Source: Clostridiales bacterium mt11
GTDB taxonomy: Bacteria; Bacillota; Clostridia; Tissierellales; Tepidimicrobiaceae
DNA length: 14,988 nt
Direction of reading: 5' to 3'
Assembly (NCBI GenBank): GCA_001282665.1
Contig: LN874946.1
Span: 1-14,988, forward strand
The notes below the pieces were generated by a model, which worked only from the letters and a program-made list of their open reading frames with translations, ran no database searches and was not told where the DNA came from. Numbering within the stretch: the stretch's first letter is position 1; every line of letters begins with the position of its first letter. Positions 7,599 to 14,519 of this stretch are shown in pieces. Made by a program: the position numbers and the translations under genes.

Positions 7599-8661
7599 TG
7601 TTTATATAGCTGGAAAGGCGTTTTTTGAAGAACTAGGACAAGAGGTAATTCCCCCACCAAGATGTAGCAGAAACACCTTAGAAATTGGAACTAAATACTC
7701 TCCTGAAACTATGTGCCTTCCTCTTAAAATAATGATAGGCAACTATATAGAGAGTATAGAAAAAGGTGCAGACACTATATTGATAACGGGCAGCTGTGGT
7801 CCTTGCCGCTTTGGTTTTTATTCCATTTTAGAGGAATATATATTGAAGGATTTGGGATATGATGTAGATTTTATAGTATTTGATCACATTGGAGAAGGAC
7901 TCAAACCTTTAAAAGAAAATATATTTAAGACCTTTAAAACAAAGAATATTAAGGATTTAGCTTCTGCAGGTAAGCTAGGCTGGAAATTAATTCAAACATC
8001 CGATTATATTACCGATTTATCTAATAAGAGAAGGGCTTATGCTGTTAATAGCTATAAGGTAGATTTAATTATGGAGAACTACTATAAGCAGGTAGAAAAA
8101 ACTTTTGGTGCAAATGAAATGATAAATTTAATGAAAAGTACCATAGATGACTTAAATCATGTAGAAATAGATGAAAATCGTAATCCCATTAAGATAGGTT
8201 TAATAGGAGAAATATATACCGTCATAGAGTCTTTTGTAAACTTAGAAGTGGAGAAAAAGTTGGGACATATGGGAGTTGTGGTGGAAAAGTCTTTGACTCC
8301 AACAGCTTGGGTGGAACATCATGTAGCAAAATTTCCTTTTGGCTCTAAATCTGAGAATTTAAAATATAAACTTGCAAAGCCTTATTTAAAGACTTTAGTG
8401 GGAGGTCATGGAAGGGAAACCGTTGGCTCTGCTATTTACTATGCAAATCAAGGATTTGATGGTGTTATACAGCTATTACCGTTAAATTGTATGCCAGAAA
8501 TCGTTGCAAAGAGTATACTTGGCACTGTAAGCAAGGATTTGAACTTTCCAATAATGACATTGATATTAGATGAAATGACGGGAGAAGCTGGATATATGAC
8601 TAGATTAGAAGCTTTTGTGGATTTACTTCAAAGAAGAAGGGAGGAAACCTTGATTGGATAA
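7570..8661 (+). CDS. HgdB/DUF2229-related cysteine protein, paired with the upstream gene
   Basis: A 363-aa protein of the 2-hydroxyacyl-CoA dehydratase / activase-associated group. Candidate metal ligands are C32 (PPRC), C49 (SPETMCLPLK), C76 and C79 (GSCGPCRFG) and C307 (LPLNCMPE). SPETMCLPLK mirrors VDEACLPVK of the upstream protein, and LDEMTGEAGYMTRLEAF-D mirrors its IDEQTGEAGVNTRVEAF-D. Known relatives bind a [4Fe-4S] or double-cubane cluster and are reduced by an ATP-dependent activase. A heterodimer of the two proteins, as in HgdAB, is a reasonable inference. ATG follows GGAGGGAT. It overlaps the previous gene by 29 bp and the next by 8 bp. No CoA substrate gene is nearby to name a reaction. 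Confidence 0.82.
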   Translation: MKITFPHMGNVYIAGKAFFEELGQEVIPPPRCSRNTLEIGTKYSPETMCLPLKIMIGNYIESIEKGADTILITGSCGPCRFGFYSILEEYILKDLGYDVDFIVFDHIGEGLKPLKENIFKTFKTKNIKDLASAGKLGWKLIQTSDYITDLSNKRRAYAVNSYKVDLIMENYYKQVEKTFGANEMINLMKSTIDDLNHVEIDENRNPIKIGLIGEIYTVIESFVNLEVEKKLGHMGVVVEKSLTPTAWVEHHVAKFPFGSKSENLKYKLAKPYLKTLVGGHGRETVGSAIYYANQGFDGVIQLLPLNCMPEIVAKSILGTVSKDLNFPIMTLILDEMTGEAGYMTRLEAFVDLLQRRREETLIG

Positions 8662-9634
8662 ATTTTATATGGGTGTTGATGTAGGCTCTGTTAGTACTAA
8701 TATAGTATTGATCGATGAAAAGAACAATATAGGCTATAAGAAATATATGAGAACTCAAGGCAAACCTATTGAAATTTTAAAGGAAGGTATCGGAGAAATA
8801 GAGTCCGAATTAGGAAATATAGAGATATTAGGCGTTGGAGTAACAGGGAGTGGTCGATATTTAGCAAATATAATAGTTGGGGCTGATATAGTTAAAAATG
8901 AAATTACAGCCCATGCTGTAGCAGGATTAAATGCTATACCCAATTTAAAAACTATTATTGAAATTGGAGGTCAGGACTCTAAGATAATCATCATTAGAGA
9001 TAAGATTGTAGTAGACTTTGCTATGAACACCGTATGTGCAGCGGGTACTGGTTCATTTTTAGATAGGCAAGCTATAAGGCTAGGAGTAGATATAAATGAT
9101 TTTGGTAATCTAGCATTACAATCCAAGAATTCCGTAAGAATAGCAGGAAGATGTGCTGTATTTGCTGAATCTGATATGATACACAAACAACAATTAGGTC
9201 ACAATCAATCTGATATTGCTCGAGGATTATGCGATGCTTTAGTCAGAAATTACTTGAATAATGTAGGAAAGGGAAAAGAAATACTCTCACCTATTCTATT
9301 TCAAGGAGGAGTAGCAGCTAATGTAGGGATTAAGAAATCCTTTGAAGAAGCTCTTGGGGAAAAAGTATATATACCAGAAAATTTCGATGTTATGGGGGCA
9401 ATTGGAGTAGCTATACTTGCAAGAGAAGAGGTAAAAAAGAAAGGCTGTACTAATTTTAAAGGAACTTCCATACACAATATAGATTATAAAGTAAATGGAT
9501 TTGAATGTGATGGTTGTTCTAATGTGTGTGAAGTAATAGAAATAAAAGAAAACGGCAGTGTACTGGCTAGGTATGGAGATAGATGTGGCAAATGGAGTAA
9601 TTTAAGCAGTAATAAAGGATCAAAATTAGCCTAA
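8654..9634 (+). CDS. BadF/BadG/BcrA/BcrD-type ATPase (HgdC-like dehydratase activase)
   Basis: An ASKHA-fold ATPase that uses ATP to push low-potential electrons onto a partner iron-sulfur protein. The nucleotide motifs are GVDVGSVSTN at 7-16, EIGGQDSK at 103-110 and FQGGVAANVG at 216-225. The cluster ligands shared across the HgdC homodimer are C128 (NTVCAAGTG) and C167 (GRCAVFAES), both conserved. An extra C-terminal tail carries C285, C288, C292 and C311 (CDGCSNVC, then GDRCGKW), a probable second metal site. I chose the TTG start at 8654 because AAGGGAGG at 8637-8644 sits 9 nt before it. The in-frame ATG at 8669 is too far away. The gene overlaps its neighbour by 8 bp, so all three form one operon. 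Confidence 0.9.
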   Translation: MDKFYMGVDVGSVSTNIVLIDEKNNIGYKKYMRTQGKPIEILKEGIGEIESELGNIEILGVGVTGSGRYLANIIVGADIVKNEITAHAVAGLNAIPNLKTIIEIGGQDSKIIIIRDKIVVDFAMNTVCAAGTGSFLDRQAIRLGVDINDFGNLALQSKNSVRIAGRCAVFAESDMIHKQQLGHNQSDIARGLCDALVRNYLNNVGKGKEILSPILFQGGVAANVGIKKSFEEALGEKVYIPENFDVMGAIGVAILAREEVKKKGCTNFKGTSIHNIDYKVNGFECDGCSNVCEVIEIKENGSVLARYGDRCGKWSNLSSNKGSKLA

Positions 9635-9657
9635 TCAAAACTTATCGTTTAGAATTT

Positions 9658-9705
9658 AATTACCCTAATAATGTAATTATTATAAACTACATTATTAGGG
9701 TAATT
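9658..9705 (+). terminator. Perfect 18-bp hairpin after the activase operon
   Basis: Arms 9658-9675 (AATTACCCTAATAATGTA) and 9688-9705 are exact complements around a 12-nt loop. No T-run follows (TGGTAATACG), so it is not a textbook terminator. It starts 24 bp after the stop codon at 9634. It may stabilise the 3' end or act as a terminator without a U-tract. A solo palindromic element is the alternative. Confidence 0.55.
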
Positions 9706-9740
9706 TGGTAATACGTACTATATACTTCAACTTAATAGAG

Positions 9741-9769
9741 TTTAATTTCAAGTAAAATTAAATTTTTTA
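9741..9769 (+). terminator. Weak A/T-only stem with T-run, possible terminator
   Basis: TTTAATTT (9741-9748) pairs with AAATTAAA (9755-9762), followed by six T. The stem is only A-T pairs, so it is weak. The rest of 9635-9904 holds no gene I can support and no riboswitch I recognise. Confidence 0.3.
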
Positions 9770-9866
9770 TTAAAATAATGGGTAAAGCCTAAAGCTTATA
9801 GTAAAATCCTTCGATATATTTAATAAGGGAGTTTTTCTACTTTTAAAACAATCTTCAGAGGAGATT

Positions 9867-9908
9867 ATGAAAATAAATATATCATCTACTAGGGGGATAA
9901 GGTTATGA
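9867..9908 (+). CDS. Possible 13-codon leader ORF before the HD-GYP gene
   Basis: ATG at 9867 follows AGAGGAG (9857-9863) with a short 3-nt gap and encodes MKINISSTRGIRL. Its TGA (9906-9908) overlaps the ATG of the next gene in the ATGA arrangement typical of translational coupling. It also runs through the ribosome-binding site of that gene (AGGGGGAT, 9891-9898). Either it is a real coupling or leader peptide, or a chance ORF with a good-looking SD. Too short for coding statistics. Confidence 0.3.
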   Translation: MKINISSTRGIRL

Positions 9909-10939
9909 CTAAGATAAGTATTAATCATTTAAAGCCAGGAATGGTATTGGCAGATAATATAGGAAGCTTGCGAAGTGGTGCAATATTGGTATCAAAAGGT
10001 ACTGTATTAAACAAAAAAATCATTAAAAAGATTTATAACCAAGGTATTAAGTATGTTGTGGTTTACGATGTAGATAGTGATTCTAAAGAGGTATTAGAAA
10101 ATAATTTCGTGATAAGATATGAAATATTGTCTGATAAGTTGGAAAACGTATTCAAGAATATTAAACTAGGTAAAAAAATAATTTTAACGGAAATAAGTGA
10201 AGAGCTAGACGATTTAATTGTTGAGATCATACAGAACAACAATATCTTGGGAAGGATGAGACAACTAGAAGAAAAAGATGATTATACTTTCAACCATAGC
10301 TTAAATGTAGCCATGTTGGCTACAATGGTTGGGAAATGGCTTAACTATTCGGATAAACATATAAAACAATTGGCTTTAACTGGATTGTTTCATGATATTG
10401 GAAAGTTAAAGATTCCTAATAATATTGTGAATAAGCTAGGAGAACTGACTGAAAGCGAATTTGAAATAATGAAGAAACATCCAATCTATAGTTATAATAT
10501 TTTATCAGAAACAGTAGGTATAAGCAAAAACGTTCTAATTGGTGTACTACAGCATCATGAAAGGGAAGATGGAAGTGGATACCCTCAAGGGATTAGTGGA
10601 GATAAAATTCATGAATATGCAAAGGTTATCGCTATATGTGATGTATATGATGCTCTGACTTCAGATAGAAAATATAAAAACAAATCATCACCTTTTTATG
10701 CCGCTGAAATATTAGAAGGTCAGAGCTTTGGAGTTTTAAATCCAAAGATTACTAGGGTTTTCTTAGATAAGGTTGCCAGCTTTTATGTGGGATGCAAGGT
10801 ATTGTTAAGTAACGATGAAGAAGGAGAGGTAATTTACATACACCCCCAAAGTCCTACTAAGACTATAGTAAAAACAGGGGATAAATATATAAATTTCTTA
10901 GAACCTCAAGATGTATTCATAATAGATATAATAAAATAG
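9905..10939 (+). CDS. HD-GYP domain phosphodiesterase (probable cyclic-di-GMP hydrolase)
   Basis: A 344-aa cytosolic protein. Residues 1-60 resemble the beta-rich N-terminal domain often found before HD-GYP (LKPGMVLADNI, ILVSKGTVL). The HD-GYP domain follows from about 125: H131, HDIGK at 163-167 (H163, D164), H192, QHHERxDGSGYP at 216-227 (H217, H218 and the GYP triplet) and D246 in AICDVYDALTS. All expected metal ligands are present, so it should hydrolyse cyclic-di-GMP. A 45-residue C-terminal region (300-344) looks like a small beta domain. There is no receiver or membrane domain, so the input signal is unclear. ATG follows AGGGGGAT. It stands alone between hairpins, with its own terminator. 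It may be translationally controlled by the leader ORF or by the RNA at 14492-14604. Confidence 0.92.
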   Translation: MTKISINHLKPGMVLADNIGSLRSGAILVSKGTVLNKKIIKKIYNQGIKYVVVYDVDSDSKEVLENNFVIRYEILSDKLENVFKNIKLGKKIILTEISEELDDLIVEIIQNNNILGRMRQLEEKDDYTFNHSLNVAMLATMVGKWLNYSDKHIKQLALTGLFHDIGKLKIPNNIVNKLGELTESEFEIMKKHPIYSYNILSETVGISKNVLIGVLQHHEREDGSGYPQGISGDKIHEYAKVIAICDVYDALTSDRKYKNKSSPFYAAEILEGQSFGVLNPKITRVFLDKVASFYVGCKVLLSNDEEGEVIYIHPQSPTKTIVKTGDKYINFLEPQDVFIIDIIK

Positions 10940-10977
10940 GTGCTCAAATATTTGAGCACCTACTTTTAACTTTTTTT
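10937..10977. terminator. Bidirectional terminator between convergent genes
   Basis: Stem TAGGTGCTCAAA (10937-10948) pairs exactly with 10951-10962. CTTTTAACTTTTTTT follows on the + strand, and TTTTATTATA follows on the - strand. It starts at the stop codon of the HD-GYP gene and reaches the stop of the gene on the other strand, so it serves both. Confidence 0.88.
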
Positions 10978-11995
10978 ACTCCTCGTATTTGTCATAATCT
11001 TCATAATGAGGATCAAATTCTGTATCTACCAACTCTTTAGGATCTATAGATAGACGAGGTCTAGGCCTTGGACATGGTGGATCAGGATTTTCACTATTTT
11101 CGTCTATCTGTTTAGGGAACAATGTTGGGAAAGTATTACAAATTGGTGAAACAATTGGTGATAGTTCTGGGAAACCTGTTGATAGAACACAAAGTTGTAC
11201 TGGTACTATAATCTTCTTTTCACAGCTTACACACAATGCAATTAATAAATCAGCCCTTACTTGACCTGTTTCTGGATTTACAGTTAAATCCCTCATAATA
11301 TTATTAGTAGCTAATCTTGTTTCACACATGATATTGCAGAATTCTGCAAATCTTGGGAAGAAAGCAGAGTTAAATACAGATGGTACACATAATTCAAAGA
11401 AATTAGTTAAAACTATTGGATTTTGTACCGTAGCAATAGGAACATTACTTGTTAAGGTAACTGTTCTTTTTCTATTATTAGAAGTAAGAACTACAGCATC
11501 GATTTCGACTATAACATTACCACAGATTCTTATTCTTTGTGTGCCAAAAACAGGAGTACCTCTTCCTTCTTCATCACATTCAGTTGTATCTGCAAATATG
11601 ATTCTTTCAGACGTAGTTCCATCAGGACCAACGACTTCAACTGGATTACCTTTTCCATCTTTTACAAATGAACCACCAGATAAAGTTGTTTCTGGTGTAA
11701 CTACTAAATTACGTGGATCGAAGATATTTTCAGGGTTAAAGAATCTTCTACAATTAATATCTAAAACTTGAATTATTCTTGCATTTGCTCCTAGGTTTGG
11801 AGTAAAAATTTGATTATTTACTGTGCTTAAAGCTTGTAAATTTACTAAGATAGCATCGTATACTTTTTGTATAAATATGGGTTCTGATTTTACATTTCTT
11901 AAAGTACCATCAAAAGTACAGCCTGTGGTTCCTGTACAACATCTATCGGTTATTGATAAATTTATTGCATCAGATTTAATGTTAGAACTCATCAT
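10976..11995 (-). CDS. Cysteine-rich protein of unknown function
   Basis: I do not recognise this 339-aa protein. It carries 14 cysteines: C19, C20 and C26 near the start, single ones at C82, C140 and C158, C203, C220 and C224, then the pair C255/C258 (LCVSCEKK), C269, C286 and C308. The middle is beta-rich (CGNVIVEIDAVVLTS at 158-172). The end is a proline/arginine stretch (CPRPRPRL) and an acidic, tyrosine-containing tail (DPHYEDYDKYEE). No signal peptide or membrane segment. Such composition would suit a cross-linked structural layer such as a spore coat, but that is only a guess. Two adjacent ATGs (11995, 11992) follow AAGGGGG, at 4 and 7 nt. An upstream in-frame TTG at 12013 lies before that SD and is rejected. 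It is divergent from 12147. Confidence 0.82.
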   Translation of the reverse strand: MMSSNIKSDAINLSITDRCCTGTTGCTFDGTLRNVKSEPIFIQKVYDAILVNLQALSTVNNQIFTPNLGANARIIQVLDINCRRFFNPENIFDPRNLVVTPETTLSGGSFVKDGKGNPVEVVGPDGTTSERIIFADTTECDEEGRGTPVFGTQRIRICGNVIVEIDAVVLTSNNRKRTVTLTSNVPIATVQNPIVLTNFFELCVPSVFNSAFFPRFAEFCNIMCETRLATNNIMRDLTVNPETGQVRADLLIALCVSCEKKIIVPVQLCVLSTGFPELSPIVSPICNTFPTLFPKQIDENSENPDPPCPRPRPRLSIDPKELVDTEFDPHYEDYDKYEE

Positions 11996-12146
11996 TTTTC
12001 CCCCTTTCAACAAAATTGAGTTCTTATTTTTGTCTTATTCACAATATATTCCATTGTATTGATTGTTGTTACAAGTTAAAATAGGTATATTTTGTCATGT
12101 GGATTAATATTATTTTAGGAGAAATATAAATAGGTGGTGATTTATT

Positions 12147-13220
12147 ATGGCTTTTTATAATGATAGATTTTCATTAGTGATAGACTCCTTAGATAATATT
12201 AATTTATTTAAAATGAGCGATAAAAAGATAATACAGTATTATTTTAACAATATGACACAACTGGTCACAGAAACAACAGTAGCAGAGGATGTATATTTAG
12301 AATATGATGTTTCCGTTGATAATCAACAATGTATTTACCTTTTGTATCAAGATATGTCTTTTGATCTATATTTGACACTATTAAAAGATAATAATATAGA
12401 AACCATTAGATTGACTGGAGAACCAATCCCACAGGTTTATTATCTAAATATAATTTTAAATGGAAATGAACCTCACATATTTTACTTTGTACTCTTATCG
12501 GAAGCAGAAAAAAGGTATGGAATTTATCATCATTACTATAATGGAGAAGATTGGTTTACCAATATAGTAGATGAAGTAACTATTAGAGAATTATTAAATC
12601 CTATGAAAATAATTAAAAATGATAGGGAACTTATAATCGCCTATTATGATAAGGATGAAGATGAAGAAATATATATGAAATCCTTTGATTTGAGTAGAGA
12701 AGAATGGGGAGAAAAGATAAAGCTTACTACCAATGGAGCTCATAAATTATATTTAGATATAATTTTAAAAGATGAAATGTTAAAATTAACTTACAGCCAA
12801 TATGAAGAAGGTAATCTAGTAGTAAAATATGAACAATTGAATTACAAAGATGGAGTAGTTAAAAAGGAGATAGAAGAAGTGTTATCTAACCCAGAGAATG
12901 CTCAATATCCGACATTGACATTTTATGATGAAAAGCTATGGGTAGTTTGGGTTGAATACGAAAATATAATGAGTAGATATAGTACGGATAGAGGAAATAC
13001 TTGGAGTCCTATATATCTATGGAATGAATCAAAGGGAAATGATATCGTAAGATATAAATATTGTATGCATAGGGAAAATGAAATTATATTAAATCATTAC
13101 TTTGGTACAATTGGTTCAGATATAAGCTTTATAGGTTTTGGACCTACACATAATACCACCGAAATACCCTTAAAAAAAAAGATTTATATGAAATTTCCGA
13201 AGCTATTCCCTCAACTATAG
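12147..13220 (+). CDS. Predicted beta-propeller protein with one Asp-box (frame-0 product)
   Basis: A 357-aa protein whose chain is a series of short beta strands with aromatic-rich repeats (YLLYQDM, HIFYFVLL, IIAYYDKD, LWVVWVEY). One clear sialidase-type Asp-box lies at 279-286 (S279-x-D281-x-G283-x-T285-W286). This suggests a beta-propeller, probably a binding or structural module; no sialidase catalytic residues are evident. No signal peptide or membrane segment. ATG follows AGGTGGTGA. The last 13 residues in this frame look unnatural. The -1 frame stays open for 76 codons to 13409, where the terminator begins. The gene is thus probably read through a frameshift at 13172-13181, giving about 421 aa, or it is a frameshifted pseudogene or sequencing error. 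It shares a divergent promoter region (11996-12146) with the cysteine-rich gene. Confidence 0.8.
   Translation: MAFYNDRFSLVIDSLDNINLFKMSDKKIIQYYFNNMTQLVTETTVAEDVYLEYDVSVDNQQCIYLLYQDMSFDLYLTLLKDNNIETIRLTGEPIPQVYYLNIILNGNEPHIFYFVLLSEAEKRYGIYHHYYNGEDWFTNIVDEVTIRELLNPMKIIKNDRELIIAYYDKDEDEEIYMKSFDLSREEWGEKIKLTTNGAHKLYLDIILKDEMLKLTYSQYEEGNLVVKYEQLNYKDGVVKKEIEEVLSNPENAQYPTLTFYDEKLWVVWVEYENIMSRYSTDRGNTWSPIYLWNESKGNDIVRYKYCMHRENEIILNHYFGTIGSDISFIGFGPTHNTTEIPLKKKIYMKFPKLFPQL
13172..13181 (+). other. Candidate -1 frameshift or slippage site (A9 then G)
   Basis: Nine A then G. In the frame of the propeller gene the codons are TTA AAA AAA AAG, so 13175-13181 forms the heptamer A AAA AAG, the slippery sequence of E. 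coli dnaX. RNA polymerase adding one A would give the same frame change. No SD-like stimulator lies just upstream, and only a weak 4-bp stem is visible downstream. Confidence 0.6.
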
Positions 13221-13411
13221 ATTCCAATAGGGATATAAGGGAAGAGATAGAAAATATATATAGTATAATAAATAGGTTAGAAAAAAGGATAAACAATATA
13301 GAAGAAGAGCATGAGGAAAAATTAAATAATTCCATTAAACAACTTAACGATATTGAAGATTTTCTTATAAAAAGGACGAGAGGATTTTATTTAAGAAGTA
13401 AAAGCAAATAA
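13181..13411 (+). CDS. Coiled-coil C-terminal extension of the propeller protein, -1 frame
   Basis: Continuous reading of 76 codons ending in TAA at 13409-13411, beginning DLYEISEAIP. It forms a charged heptad-like helix (IREEIENIYSIINRLEKRI, then a second helix to about residue 65), typical of coiled coils. Isoleucine codons are ATA 9 and ATT 4, like neighbouring genes. There is no ATG, GTG or TTG start in this frame and no SD, so it cannot be an independent gene. The terminator at 13407-13440 begins at its stop, whereas the frame-0 stop lies about 190 bp upstream. Both facts argue that it is the real 3' end of the gene at 12147. Confidence 0.7.
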   Translation, partial: DLYEISEAIPSTIDSNRDIREEIENIYSIINRLEKRINNIEEEHEEKLNNSIKQLNDIEDFLIKRTRGFYLRSKSK

Positions 13412-13442
13412 GTGCTGCTATAAATAGCAGCACTTATTTTGG
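13407..13442. terminator. Bidirectional terminator between convergent genes
   Basis: A 14-bp perfect stem pairs 13407-13420 with 13425-13438 around the loop TAAA. T-rich sequence follows on the + strand, and A-rich sequence before it serves the - strand. It contains the -1-frame stop of the propeller gene and ends next to the asparaginase stop at 13443. Confidence 0.85.
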
Positions 13443-14426
13443 TTAATCTTCAAATATTTTTTTAATAATTTCTAAATCTTTCGTCATACCCAATATTAAC
13501 ATGAGCTTAATTCTTGCTTTTTGTCCAGGAAGATTTTTTCCAAATATAACACCTAATTCCCTTAGATGCTTACCTCCACCATCATATCCATATGTATCTA
13601 AAACCCTACCAGTAGGACATCTCGATACCATGACTACAGGAATATTGTCATTTATAGCTCTTTGTATGCCTTGGACCATTTCTGGCGGTATATTACCACG
13701 ACCTAAAGCTTCTATTACAATTCCTTTATACCCATTATCTATGTAGAAGTTTATTATATCCGATTCCATACCAGGGGCGCATTTTATTAGGGCTACTTTA
13801 TTTTCTAATCTTTGGGTATCAATATGTTGTTTAGTGACGATATCCCTATAAAAAATTACCTCATCATTATCAACTATGCCTAGAGGACCAAACTCTGGAG
13901 ATTTGAAAGTATCTAATGATAAAGTGTTAGTCTTGGTGACTTCACTAGCAGCGTTTACCTCATTATTCATTACAACAAGAACACCTTTGCTTCTTGCATT
14001 CTTAGAAATTGCAGTACAAATGGCTGCTGATAAATTGCTGGAGCCATCATATCCAAGCTCAGAGCTATTTCTCATAGCCCCTACAATGATAACAGGCTTA
14101 ATAGAATCAACAGTTAAATCTAATAGATAAGCGGTTTCCTCAAGAGTATCTGTACCATGAGTAACAACAACTCCTGTAATATCGTCTCGATTGATGGTTT
14201 TGTTGACTAATAAAGATAAATCCATCATCATATCTGGAGTAATGTGGGGACTGGGGACATTAGTAAAGTTTATTATTTCAATGTCTGCAAATTTCTCAAT
14301 ATTTGTGACCATAGCCATTATTTCTTCTGAAGTAAGGGCAGGGATTGCTGCATGAATTCTTGGATCTATTTTCATAGAGATAGTACCACCCGTAAATATA
14401 ATAGCAACTTTATTACGATAGGACAT
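13443..14426 (-). CDS. ansA: L-asparaginase, cytosolic (type I-like)
   Basis: Hydrolyses L-asparagine to aspartate and ammonia. Motif one is FTGGTIS at 11-17 with the nucleophile T12 and T15. Motif two is THGTDTLEETAY at 89-100 with T92 and D93. The lysine of the catalytic relay is K165 in VTKTNT. GAMRNSSELGYDGSSNL at 116-132 is also a family block. Length (327 aa) is normal. It lacks a signal peptide, so it acts in the cytosol rather than being exported like E. coli AnsB. ATG at 14426 follows AAGGGGG with 7 nt spacing. It faces the propeller gene across a shared terminator. Upstream is a terminated RNA (14492-14604) that may be its leader, plus a possible own promoter. Some glutaminase activity cannot be excluded. 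Confidence 0.93.
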   Translation of the reverse strand: MSYRNKVAIIFTGGTISMKIDPRIHAAIPALTSEEIMAMVTNIEKFADIEIINFTNVPSPHITPDMMMDLSLLVNKTINRDDITGVVVTHGTDTLEETAYLLDLTVDSIKPVIIVGAMRNSSELGYDGSSNLSAAICTAISKNARSKGVLVVMNNEVNAASEVTKTNTLSLDTFKSPEFGPLGIVDNDEVIFYRDIVTKQHIDTQRLENKVALIKCAPGMESDIINFYIDNGYKGIVIEALGRGNIPPEMVQGIQRAINDNIPVVMVSRCPTGRVLDTYGYDGGGKHLRELGVIFGKNLPGQKARIKLMLILGMTKDLEIIKKIFED

Positions 14427-14451
14427 AAAAAAACCCCCTTATTTTGTGTTA

Positions 14452-14465
14452 ATTATATTTTACCA
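14452..14465 (-). promoter_or_regulatory. Possible -10 region of the asparaginase gene
   Basis: On the - strand the sequence reads TGGTAAAATATAAT. It contains an extended -10 (TG-G-TAAAAT, 14465-14457) and an overlapping TATAAT (14457-14452), about 25-30 bp before the start codon. No good -35 is seen. If real, the asparaginase gene does not depend on the upstream promoter. Confidence 0.4.
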
Positions 14466-14489
14466 CAAAGTATGGAGATATTAGAAATA

Positions 14490-14519
14490 AAAAAGAAAAA
14501 AGGCTCTAAAAAGAGCCTT
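14490..14519 (-). terminator. Rho-independent terminator of the RNA at 14492-14604
   Basis: On the - strand AAGGCTCT (14519-14512), loop TTTT, AGAGCCTT (14507-14500), then TTTTCTTTT. It is an 8-bp stem with U-tail. It stops transcripts from the promoter at 14610-14638 before the asparaginase gene. Confidence 0.88.

Noticed and set aside
9770..9815. GGGTAAAGCCTAAAGC resembling part of a cyclic-di-GMP riboswitch, tempting before an HD-GYP gene
   Set aside because: The essential upstream AGGCAAA strand and the GCAAAGCC context are absent, so the likeness is only a few bases.
11328..11771. 147-codon ORF on the + strand
   Set aside because: It is antisense to the cysteine-rich gene, has no SD, and its composition is that of a reverse-frame shadow. 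The other opposite-strand ORFs inside genes (for example 5776-6045, 7328-7660, 8971-9186, 13876-14130) were rejected for the same reason.
11996..12013. Upstream TTG start for the cysteine-rich gene
   Set aside because: It lies before the AAGGGGG ribosome-binding site, which points to the ATGs at 11995 and 11992.
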